Positions 1-5,340 of a stretch of DNA of 6,703 nt are shown one piece after another; the first letter of the stretch is position 1; the number at the start of each line of letters is the position of its first letter. This DNA is from an archaeon UBA168. GTDB lineage: Archaea; Thermoproteota; Thermoprotei_A; Marsarchaeales; UBA168. The stretch spans positions 7,887-14,589 of the forward strand of contig DAYW01000052.1 of NCBI GenBank assembly GCA_002507085.1, written 5' to 3'. The notes beneath the pieces were generated by a model. That model worked only from the letters and a program-made list of their open reading frames with translations, searched no databases and was not told the DNA's origin. The position numbers were made by a program, and so were the translations under genes.

Positions 1-1111
1 GTAGAATCCGACTCATCGCGCATATCCGAGACGCTCGCAAACGACCTTTAAATGCGCACAAACAGACGACTCGCTGTTCTTCTAAAACGTTCGCTATTTC
101 TATGGCACCGTGCGGAAATTCTGCCCAAAACTTCCTTCCCGAAACCATCCCAACTCCGTCGTATTTTTTGATCAGCGAAAGCATCAAGTCAATCTCAAAA
201 TCCCTTCCTATTCCCCAGACTGCTGACTTATCATCCGAGACCGGCTCGATGACAAAAGCCGGCAGCTTTAACCCTCCAAAGGAGGTTATCACGGGAATCG
301 CTGGAGCTATCGCGTACGTAAGCGGTAATCCTGAAGGCAAAAGCAAGAGGTTTCCCACGTTAGCGTTCACCGTCAGCCAGTTGTCAGAATGAACGAAGAA
401 CTGCTTTAATGTCTCAAGCAGTAAGTTATCCGGCTCGTATTTTAGTTGAACGCCTCTCTCGATCAGTAGCGCCATCGCGGCCGATTCGCCTTGTTTCTTA
501 AACAGTTCGCGAGTTACAACGTTGGCATCAGAGAACACCTTTCTGTTAACGCCCGAAGAAAACTCCAGCGAAAAGCCCATTCCGTGGACTAGCTCCTCGA
601 TGGTTTTCATCAAAAGCTCTTTGCTCGACGACTTATCTATGAGTTGCTCCTTCGAGTTTATCACGCCAGGCAAAGGAGGGCATGAAAGCGTGTAAGCATC
701 GGCGGCGAACAGCTCATCGGGCAGAGCAACACGGGGAACCGTTAGAAATGGATCAAGCTCTCCAACCTCAGCAGCCTCGCCTAACCCGTAACCGATCCCC
801 TGAAAAATTGCACGAGCGATGCTGCCATCAACCTGAACGTAAGAAGCCGGAAGCGATCCTTTTGGCGCGTAATCTATGAAAATAGCTTTTCCCTTGATCT
901 CCATCGAAGGATACCCCGTGCCAACGCACACAACAAGATCAACGTCATCGTGCACGTTAGGCATGCCGTCCATTACCTGCATCGCAGCGATAAGTCCGCT
1001 GGAGGCCAAGTAGTCAAATATGATTGCTGAGGCCATTAGGGCGTCCAGCGAACGCCCTGATATCACCTTAACGCTCTTGGCCTCGTCAACGGCGTCAAGT
1101 AGCTCCTGCAA
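1..1111 (-). CDS. RecJ/Cdc45-like DHH-family protein with altered catalytic motifs (partial, C-terminus outside window)
   Basis: A continuous minus-strand frame of 370 codons runs from a TTG at 1111 to the window edge with no stop. The N-terminus has the DHH-phosphoesterase layout: a helix, then VISGRSLDALMASA (residues 16-29) where active members have an SHxDxDG-type loop; DLVVCVG (58-64) where motif II has an Asp; and AIFIDYAP (76-83) where the DHH triad sits. Only D23 and D80 look retained; the histidines and other metal-binding acidic residues are replaced. A DHHA1 GGGH motif is not seen, but the C-terminus is missing. Known context: archaeal RecJ-family genes often neighbour uS15, and this family includes the GINS-associated nuclease and the inactive archaeal Cdc45 homologues of the CMG helicase. 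I infer a non-nucleolytic, Cdc45-like role. The TTG start is chosen because a TATA box lies about 25 nt upstream; an in-frame ATG at 1207 would add an unlikely basic extension. Alternative: another inactive DHH protein unrelated to replication. Confidence 0.72.
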   Translation of the reverse strand, partial: MQELLDAVDEAKSVKVISGRSLDALMASAIIFDYLASSGLIAAMQVMDGMPNVHDDVDLVVCVGTGYPSMEIKGKAIFIDYAPKGSLPASYVQVDGSIARAIFQGIGYGLGEAAEVGELDPFLTVPRVALPDELFAADAYTLSCPPLPGVINSKEQLIDKSSSKELLMKTIEELVHGMGFSLEFSSGVNRKVFSDANVVTRELFKKQGESAAMALLIERGVQLKYEPDNLLLETLKQFFVHSDNWLTVNANVGNLLLLPSGLPLTYAIAPAIPVITSFGGLKLPAFVIEPVSDDKSAVWGIGRDFEIDLMLSLIKKYDGVGMVSGRKFWAEFPHGAIEIANVLEEQRVVCLCAFKGRLRASRICAMSRIL

Positions 1112-1130
1112 CCCGCTAACAACTGGTTTT

Positions 1131-1140
1131 GATTTAAAAG
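1131..1140 (-). promoter_or_regulatory. TATA box for the DHH/Cdc45-like gene
   Basis: The minus strand reads CTTTTAAATC here. TTTTAAAT (1132-1139) is centred about 25 nt upstream of the TTG at 1111, the distance expected for an archaeal leaderless transcript. It supports that start over the upstream ATG at 1207. The element is nearly self-complementary, so it could also act on the plus strand, but no gene is placed correctly for that. Confidence 0.5.
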
Positions 1141-1174
1141 ATTGGCCTTTCAAAGGGCATCGTCGTAAGCGGAA

Positions 1175-1189
1175 CGAAAGGGTTAAAAG
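1175..1189 (+). promoter_or_regulatory. BRE/TATA core promoter of uS15
   Basis: CGAAAGGGTTAAAAG combines a purine-rich BRE-like part with a TTAAAA TATA element centred about 28 nt before the TTG start at 1213, so the transcript is probably leaderless. The first 13 bases are identical to the promoter of the ECF-like gene on the minus strand (2436-2448), which strengthens both calls. Confidence 0.6.
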
Positions 1190-1212
1190 AGAACTCCTTA
1201 GAAACATGCACA

Positions 1213-1638
1213 TTGAAAAAGAACCATAGAAAAGGAAAATCCCAATCCAAGAGGCCGCTAGGACAGCTCCAGCTGGTGGAAGGAAACCCGGTAACGCCAG
1301 AAGAGCTCAAGGAAAAGATCCTTTCTATGCGCAAACAGGGACTAAGCAAGGCGCTCATAGGGCAGAAGCTGCGCGATGAAGAGGGAGTCCCATCTGTGAA
1401 AAGGATACTGGGAAAGTCGCTTACGCAAGCCCTTAAAGAAGAGGGAGAAAAGGAGGCGGTGCCAGAAGACCTTACAAACCTCATCAATAAGAGGCAAAGA
1501 ATTCAAAACCACCTTGAACAGCATCCTAAGGACAACGACTCCAAGAAGGGCCTGGTAAGGACAGATTCAAAGATAAGGCGCTTGATTAAGTACTACAAGA
1601 GGGAGGGCATCCTACCTCAGAACTGGCAACCAAGCTAA
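1213..1638 (+). CDS. rps15: 30S ribosomal protein uS15 (archaeal type)
   Basis: This 141-residue protein is a structural component of the small ribosomal subunit and binds 16S rRNA. Residues 1-80 form the archaeal/eukaryotic N-terminal extension: a basic start ending in SQSKRP (residues 10-15), the segment LSKALIGQKLRDEEGVPSVK (44-63) that matches the archaeal GxxxxxIGxxLRDxxGxPxVK pattern, then a linker. The S15 core follows, with PEDLTNLI (84-91), NHLEQHPKDNDSKKGL (99-114), DSKIRRLIKYYKREG (118-132) and a final LPQNW. The C-terminus stops soon after LPQNW, whereas many archaeal homologues continue several more residues. The start is TTG: no ATG, GTG or TTG lies upstream in frame before the stop at 1135-1137, and the resulting N-terminus matches the family. 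The gene is divergent from the DHH gene and convergent, with a 5-nt gap, on the membrane protein gene. Confidence 0.95.
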   Translation: MKKNHRKGKSQSKRPLGQLQLVEGNPVTPEELKEKILSMRKQGLSKALIGQKLRDEEGVPSVKRILGKSLTQALKEEGEKEAVPEDLTNLINKRQRIQNHLEQHPKDNDSKKGLVRTDSKIRRLIKYYKREGILPQNWQPS

Positions 1639-1643
1639 AAAAA
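1637..1643 (-). terminator. T-run terminator candidate for the ECF-like gene
   Basis: Read on the minus strand, seven consecutive T residues directly follow the TGA stop of the membrane protein gene. Archaeal RNA polymerase commonly terminates at such oligo-T tracts without a hairpin. The run also overlaps the uS15 stop codon on the other strand, so the convergent genes meet with almost no spacer. Confidence 0.4.
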
Positions 1644-2411
1644 TCAGTATACTCCTGTTATTACCTTTCTTATGTATGCTACGAAGGGCGCCGAGACCAG
1701 CCCCATTATAACACCGCCAGCTAAGCTAACTAGGGTGTTCGTCAGCACGTAATTCGTTGTATAACTGTATCCCTCGACAAAAGTGGCGAAGAAGCCGTGA
1801 TAGAAAAACGGGTAGGCTATGGCGACTATTATGCCTCCTATGACCGAGTCGATAACAAACAGGCCAGGTATCGTTATCACCCTCTCCTCAGTTCTGACCT
1901 CTCCCTGTTCCGTTTTAACTTCTTTTTTACCAAGAGCTTGGTTGTTCGTTCCGAAGTATTTACCCCTCAGAAGGAGGTACAGATCAAGCATTGCAGCGTA
2001 CGCGATGATCTCGTATATAAACCAGAAGGGTTCACCTCCAAACCCGTAATGGAATATGTCGGAAAGAAGCGTGTATATGAACATGGTGACCATAACTGTT
2101 CCTGGCTTGCCTATGAGGGAGGCTGCGAGCAGCAGTATTATTATCTCGCCTATATCAGGATAGTAGAACCACGAGGTGACAGCCGATACCTTAGGTATGA
2201 GAGGAGATATGAAGAAGTTCCAGATCACCAGAAGAGCCGCCAGTAAACCCATGTAAACGTAATCGACGGTCCTATACGAGGACAGAAGGTGTTTGCGCCA
2301 ACCATAGAGGAGCAGCAAAGCGATGATCAAAACGTAAATGGCTATAACCCACCACGGTATTACCGTGTTCATGTCGAAGTGTATGCCATTCCAAACCGCG
2401 GTTGATGACAC
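1644..2411 (-). CDS. Membrane protein resembling an ECF-transporter substrate-binding (S) component
   Basis: This 255-residue polytopic membrane protein has about seven hydrophobic helices, at roughly 18-37, 49-71, 85-104, 105-121, 128-148, 181-204 and 221-246. The core from TVDYVYMGLLAALLVIWNFF (48-67) through GGEPFWFIYEIIAYAAML (125-142) resembles S components of energy-coupling-factor transporters, particularly YkoE-like ones thought to take up thiamine precursors: an early aromatic-rich helix, a small-residue-rich middle pair, and a Pro-aromatic segment before helix five. A strongly charged loop of about 30 residues (150-180, including KKEVKTEQGEVRTEER) splits the core and is larger than expected. 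No ATPase or EcfT gene is visible beside it, so an energising module would have to be encoded elsewhere. The GTG start at 2411 is favoured over the internal ATG at 2372 because a TATA box lies 27 nt upstream. Substrate unknown; a family call by profile search is needed. Confidence 0.6.
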   Translation of the reverse strand: MSSTAVWNGIHFDMNTVIPWWVIAIYVLIIALLLLYGWRKHLLSSYRTVDYVYMGLLAALLVIWNFFISPLIPKVSAVTSWFYYPDIGEIIILLLAASLIGKPGTVMVTMFIYTLLSDIFHYGFGGEPFWFIYEIIAYAAMLDLYLLLRGKYFGTNNQALGKKEVKTEQGEVRTEERVITIPGLFVIDSVIGGIIVAIAYPFFYHGFFATFVEGYSYTTNYVLTNTLVSLAGGVIMGLVSAPFVAYIRKVITGVY

Positions 2412-2432
2412 TTCGAGTAAAAAGCCGATTCG

Positions 2433-2448
2433 ATATTTAACCCTTTCG
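2433..2448 (-). promoter_or_regulatory. BRE/TATA core promoter of the ECF-like gene
   Basis: The minus strand reads CGAAAGGGTTAAATAT. The TTAAA is centred about 27 nt upstream of the GTG at 2411, so the mRNA is probably leaderless. The first 13 bases are identical to the uS15 core promoter. A TTCGCGAA palindrome overlaps the BRE part, which could make it a regulator site. Confidence 0.6.
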
Positions 2449-2452
2449 CGAA
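2445..2452. promoter_or_regulatory. TTCGCGAA palindrome overlapping the ECF-like promoter (operator candidate)
   Basis: This perfect 8-bp palindrome overlaps the BRE half of the promoter for the membrane protein gene. A second copy lies at 2562-2569 in the same intergenic region, 117 bp away. The position fits a repressor or activator site controlling a transporter, but the function is inferred from placement only. Confidence 0.35.
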
Positions 2453-2560
2453 CACGGAAGCGGGATCAGCCCAAGCGCCTGAGGAACTTTGTCGCTGCCG
2501 CTTCCTGCGCGGTCCAAAGGGCAAACGAGTCGGTAAGCCAACAGCTCCTCCATCGCGGCC

Positions 2561-2570
2561 GTTCGCGAAC
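2561..2570. repeat. Second TTCGCGAA palindrome, extended to GTTCGCGAAC
   Basis: This perfect 10-bp palindrome contains the same 8-bp core as the site at 2445-2452. It lies 18 bp beyond the nucleotidylyltransferase stop codon and upstream of the membrane protein gene. The 176-nt intergenic stretch 2412-2587 contains these two palindromes, the ECF-like promoter and half of a stem-loop; I see no tRNA, snoRNA or convincing small gene in it. Confidence 0.35.
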
Positions 2571-2574
2571 CTCG

Positions 2575-2609
2575 CGCTGAGCGGCGCCTAGACGCTCGAC
2601 CGCTCAGCG
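2575..2609 (-). other. Perfect 10-bp stem-loop spanning the nucleotidylyltransferase stop codon
   Basis: CGCTGAGCGG at 2575-2584 is the exact reverse complement of 2600-2609, with a 15-nt loop that contains the TAG stop (2588-2590). In the minus-strand transcript it would form a GC-rich hairpin at the end of the operon. It is not followed by a T-run, so it looks less like a classic terminator than an mRNA 3'-end structure or processing site. The 3' codons of the gene are part of the stem, which constrains both protein and RNA. Confidence 0.45.
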
Positions 2610-3604
2610 GGTATTATAACTGGGGCGTCCTCGGTACCCAGCGCATCGCTGGCGGCAACTGCGCCGGGCGCCAGTATGGAATAAGATAGATGGCAGCCTG
2701 GGAAAACCCGAGAGCCTTTCATCAATATCGAGTGGTCAACGGAAGCTCCCCTCTCCACCGTTGAGCCATCGTCAACGGAGGCATAAGGACCCAATGAACC
2801 CGCTATCTCTGCTCCCGGTGATGCGTAACTGGGGCCGATTATAACGCCGCCCTCGTTCGTAAACCTCTTTTCTCCGAGAGCGGTGAAAGACATTCCTCTA
2901 CCCCTCTCAAGGTAAAACTCATTGGCCCTAATGAGCGAAGCGAAGTCTCCTACATCATGCCACCACGAGCCCTCATCCGTTAAAACGCGGACCTCTTTTC
3001 CCTGGCGCACCATTAAGTTGAAGGCGTCTGTGACCTCTTTTTCGCCCCTCGGGCTGATCGGCAAGTCCCTTGTGAACTCCAAGGCCTCCTCCGAAAGGAC
3101 GTAGATGCCAGAGTTTATGACGTCGCTCACGGGAACTGCAGGCTTCTCAACCACCGCCTTTAATCTCTCTCCTTCAATCAGCAGGGCACCGTAGCGCTGA
3201 GGATCGTGCACCCTGATACCAAGTATGGTTGCGGCTGGCCTGAGCTTCTTATGATAATCGATCAGAGCGCCTATTGAACGGGGCTCAACAGTTACATCAG
3301 ACGATACTATCAAAACGTCATCGTTTGAAGGATAAAGCCTTGACACCGCGTCTCCTGTGCCAAGCGGTGCGTCTTGCCTTGCGAACGTCACCTCAATTCC
3401 CTTTTCGGCCAAGTGCCGCCTCACCGCGGTTTCCGTATACGGCGATACCACGACAACCACGTCTGATATGCCCACGTCCCTCAGAGCGTTCACGCAGTGA
3501 TCTATCATAGCCGCTCCCCCTACGAACACGAGCGGCTTTGGGACCACGTCGGTGAGCGGCCTAAGCCTTTTCCCTATGCCTCCTGCCAACACGCCGGCCT
3601 TCAA
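2588..3604 (-). CDS. Sugar-phosphate nucleotidylyltransferase with C-terminal left-handed beta-helix
   Basis: This 338-residue enzyme transfers a nucleotidyl group from an NTP to a sugar 1-phosphate, giving an NDP-sugar and pyrophosphate. The NTP-transferase fold covers about 1-235: LAGGIGKRLRPLTDVVPKPL (6-25) is the nucleotide-binding signature with the PKP lysine; LGTGDAV (81-87) contacts the base; D103 in VSSDV is the metal-binding aspartate; VVEKP (151-155) supplies the sugar-phosphate lysine; NSGIYVL (164-170) and WWHDVGD (214-220) complete the site. Residues about 250-318 show hexapeptide-type repeats (GGVIIGPSY, GASVDHSIL, SYSILAPGA) of a left-handed beta-helix. At 338 residues it is shorter than the roughly 400-residue bifunctional archaeal enzymes, so acetyltransferase activity is doubtful. 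The sugar (glucose, mannose or N-acetylglucosamine) and nucleotide cannot be told from sequence. The TTG start overlaps the upstream gene's TGA in a TTGA junction, indicating translational coupling. Confidence 0.9.
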   Translation of the reverse strand: MKAGVLAGGIGKRLRPLTDVVPKPLVFVGGAAMIDHCVNALRDVGISDVVVVVSPYTETAVRRHLAEKGIEVTFARQDAPLGTGDAVSRLYPSNDDVLIVSSDVTVEPRSIGALIDYHKKLRPAATILGIRVHDPQRYGALLIEGERLKAVVEKPAVPVSDVINSGIYVLSEEALEFTRDLPISPRGEKEVTDAFNLMVRQGKEVRVLTDEGSWWHDVGDFASLIRANEFYLERGRGMSFTALGEKRFTNEGGVIIGPSYASPGAEIAGSLGPYASVDDGSTVERGASVDHSILMKGSRVFPGCHLSYSILAPGAVAASDALGTEDAPVIIPAERSSV

Positions 3605-4740
3605 GGCAAGCGACCACCGACGATCTTCGCGACCCTCTCTGCGATTTCCCTAGCTTGCGTTGCGTCTCCTCCCTCGGCCCTTACCGTCGCCTTTTCCCCT
3701 TCTTGAACCACGGTCACGCGATAGCCATCGACGTCGCCGATGCTGGCCTTCCAGCCCCATCCCTCATATACTGTCCAATCCAGAGCCGCAATGTTTGTTT
3801 CCCCGGTAACCTCGGTCAAGCTAGACGAAGGCAAGGGAACTGAGCGTTCCATAGGAATCGCGTAAGCCACAGAGGCAACGGCCGCGTCCTTCCACATATG
3901 CAGCTTTGGCCTAACCCAGTAACCACGCGAACTCACTCCTAGGTCAAAAACGCATTCGGACGAAGATAAGTCGTACTCGGTGACTCCGACTCTTACTAGC
4001 TTTCCGCCGTTTCTTTCCATTACCTCTTCCAGCGTACTAGGAGCGTCAAGGCCAACTGCGAGCTTGCCTCCCACCTGCAGCGCCAAGATGACCGCCCGAG
4101 ACCACAGGTCTTCTTCATGAGAAGGCCAAACGTAACGATCGCGGTAAACAAGATCGCCTTTGAAATCGGGCGCTGCCCTCACTTCCGGCATCCTTCCTCC
4201 GAGCTCCTCGAAGGCCTCGACGATAAGCCTTGTCTGATCGTTGTTATCTTCAACGAGAAGGCTCCTCTCGATCCCTTTGAGGGTTAAACCCTGGAAGGCG
4301 TCCCTAAAGGCGTCGAGATAAGGCTTCGAATCAGCGCTTATCCCACTTACTTGGGAAACCTCCCTCCAATCGAGTGACGAAAGGTCGGCCTCTTTTAATG
4401 AACTAAAGAACGACGGCGCAGGCGCCCTTCCGCCGACCATTACGTCCACCGAGTTGTTAGAACAAAACGCACATGAATCAAAGCCCATGAACCTGCAACC
4501 GAATGACGCCAGCTCCGGAGAAACGGTGTCCCAGTAAAACGGGTAGGACCCAGCTACCAAGGAGCCTGCAAGCACAAGGTCGGCGGTGGCCCTGCTGCCC
4601 GCGACGAGCACTTTCGAGCCTTTTCTCCCAAGTGAGGCCCCGATTGACGCTAGCCCGCGCAGTGGCTCCCAGTCAACGGGCACGCCATTAACCCTGAGCC
4701 TGTTCTGCGGCAGCGGGCGCGGCCTCAACGGGCTTTTCAC
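3601..4740 (-). CDS. Degenerate phosphohexomutase-like protein (probable pseudoenzyme)
   Basis: This 379-residue protein follows the phosphoglucomutase/phosphomannomutase layout but lacks every active-site loop. RLRVNGVP (14-21) sits where enzymes have FGTNGVRG. VLVAGSRATADLVLAGSLVA (44-63) matches the VVGxDxRxSS helix region. FDSCAFCSNNSVD (87-99) replaces the TASHNP phosphoserine loop. The domain-2 metal triad DGDADR is absent and the domain is shortened. GVSSRGYW (268-275) replaces the GEQSGH sugar loop. In domain 4, DVDGYRV (336-342) is recognisable but the RPSGTEP phosphate loop is missing before VRAEGGDA (353-360). Catalysis is therefore unlikely. Because RLRVNGVP looks homologous, the start must lie upstream of it; I use GTG 4740, which overlaps eS1 by 53 nt (TTG 4728 is an alternative, GTG 4683 would cut the motif). 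Coupling to the nucleotidylyltransferase suggests a regulatory or scaffold partner. Bacterial fusions of these two domains offer an analogy, from memory. Confidence 0.68.
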   Translation of the reverse strand: MKSPLRPRPLPQNRLRVNGVPVDWEPLRGLASIGASLGRKGSKVLVAGSRATADLVLAGSLVAGSYPFYWDTVSPELASFGCRFMGFDSCAFCSNNSVDVMVGGRAPAPSFFSSLKEADLSSLDWREVSQVSGISADSKPYLDAFRDAFQGLTLKGIERSLLVEDNNDQTRLIVEAFEELGGRMPEVRAAPDFKGDLVYRDRYVWPSHEEDLWSRAVILALQVGGKLAVGLDAPSTLEEVMERNGGKLVRVGVTEYDLSSSECVFDLGVSSRGYWVRPKLHMWKDAAVASVAYAIPMERSVPLPSSSLTEVTGETNIAALDWTVYEGWGWKASIGDVDGYRVTVVQEGEKATVRAEGGDATQAREIAERVAKIVGGRLP

Positions 4741-5299
4741 CCATGGCCTTCACCTTTGACTTGGCGACATCTAAGAAGGCTATTGGAAAGACCTTTTTCG
4801 CGTCTTTCTGCATCAGCTGAGCCAGCTTTCCCGTAAGCATGTCTTGCACGAAGTCGTATAGGTTGGCGCTCGCAGCCGCTTCTTGCGCGGTCTTGATCAT
4901 CCTCATCCTTATGTCGTGCCGCTGTGCCCTAGAGGCAGGGGTTGCCGTTATCGCGATTGCCTGAAGCTGCATAGACGCCCCATCCTTGGTCGAAACGTCA
5001 AATATGGCCTCAACCTTGCTGTACCTGCGCCTGATCCTGCCACCAAGATAATCCCTGGAGAAGTGATGGCCCTTGAACTCTGTGTATCCAACCCCGCCCT
5101 GAACCCTCTTAACCTGAAGCTTTATGTGGACGTGCGCCTGCTCTATGTCGCCCGTAAGCTCGTAGAGCGTTACCTCCACCGTGCGGTTCATGAGGTCATC
5201 CGGAGAAACAGCAAGCGCCTTTCCTATCTCCTTGTTTCCCAGCGTGGGGGGAGCGTATATGCTGTACCAGTGTTTTTCCTTAACTTTTACCTGAGACAA
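4688..5299 (-). CDS. rps3ae: 30S ribosomal protein eS1 (S3Ae)
   Basis: This 203-residue ribosomal protein is specific to archaea and eukaryotes and sits on the small-subunit platform near the mRNA exit. It begins KEKHWYSIYAPPTLGNKEIG (7-26), the typical S3Ae entry (K-W-Y-x-x-x-AP), then has the central RNA-binding region GHHFSRDYLGG (77-87) and RIRRRYSKVEA (88-98). The helix HDIRMRMIKTAQEAAA (128-143) and the block KKVFPIAFLDVAKSKVK (168-184) complete the fold. The C-terminus is an alanine-rich tail after residue 190. The start is TTG at 5299: no upstream in-frame start exists before a stop, and TTATTAAG lies 27 nt upstream. It follows pcc1 with a 41-nt gap and its 3' end overlaps the phosphohexomutase-like gene by 53 nt, so it probably heads a three-gene operon. 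Confidence 0.95.
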   Translation of the reverse strand: MSQVKVKEKHWYSIYAPPTLGNKEIGKALAVSPDDLMNRTVEVTLYELTGDIEQAHVHIKLQVKRVQGGVGYTEFKGHHFSRDYLGGRIRRRYSKVEAIFDVSTKDGASMQLQAIAITATPASRAQRHDIRMRMIKTAQEAAASANLYDFVQDMLTGKLAQLMQKDAKKVFPIAFLDVAKSKVKAMGEKPVEAAPAAAEQAQG

Positions 5300-5322
5300 C
5301 TTACGCTCAAATAAGGCCCTGC

Positions 5323-5330
5323 CTTAATAA
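5323..5330 (-). promoter_or_regulatory. TATA box of the eS1 operon
   Basis: The minus strand reads TTATTAAG, centred 27-28 nt upstream of the TTG start of eS1 and within the 41-nt gap after pcc1. The spacing fits a leaderless transcript covering eS1, the phosphohexomutase-like gene and the nucleotidylyltransferase. Confidence 0.5.
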
Positions 5331-5340
5331 GCAATGCGCA

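Noticed and set aside
102..392. A 96-codon plus-strand frame near the window start.
   Set aside because: It is antisense to the continuous DHH-family frame, which extends over 370 codons with recognisable motifs and a promoter.
1205..1207. ATG at 1207 (minus) as the start of the DHH gene.
   Set aside because: It would add 32 mostly basic residues, would place the known-type TATA box at 1132-1139 inside the gene, and would leave only 5 nt to the uS15 start.
1134..1487. A 117-codon minus-strand frame antisense to uS15.
   Set aside because: It is rich in Ser, Phe and Pro as expected from antisense of a lysine- and glutamate-rich gene, and uS15 is unambiguous.
1797..2246. A 149-codon plus-strand frame antisense to the membrane protein gene.
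   Set aside because: The opposite strand has a clear seven-helix membrane protein with a promoter; this frame has shadow-like composition and no domain.
2437..2553. A 38-codon minus-strand frame (ATG 2553 to TAA 2437) in the intergenic region upstream of the ECF-like gene.
   Set aside because: Its stop codon lies inside the ECF-like TATA box, no promoter precedes its ATG, and the residues show no recognisable pattern; most likely chance.
2412..2587. The GC-rich intergenic stretch as a tRNA, C/D-box RNA or TPP-type riboswitch.
   Set aside because: I found no T-arm with a closing stem, no acceptor pairing, no paired C and D boxes and no CTGAGA-type thiamine motif; the upstream gene also appears leaderless, which leaves no 5' leader for a riboswitch.
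4883..5314. A 143-codon plus-strand frame antisense to eS1.
   Set aside because: eS1 is unambiguous on the other strand and the frame has no recognisable domain.
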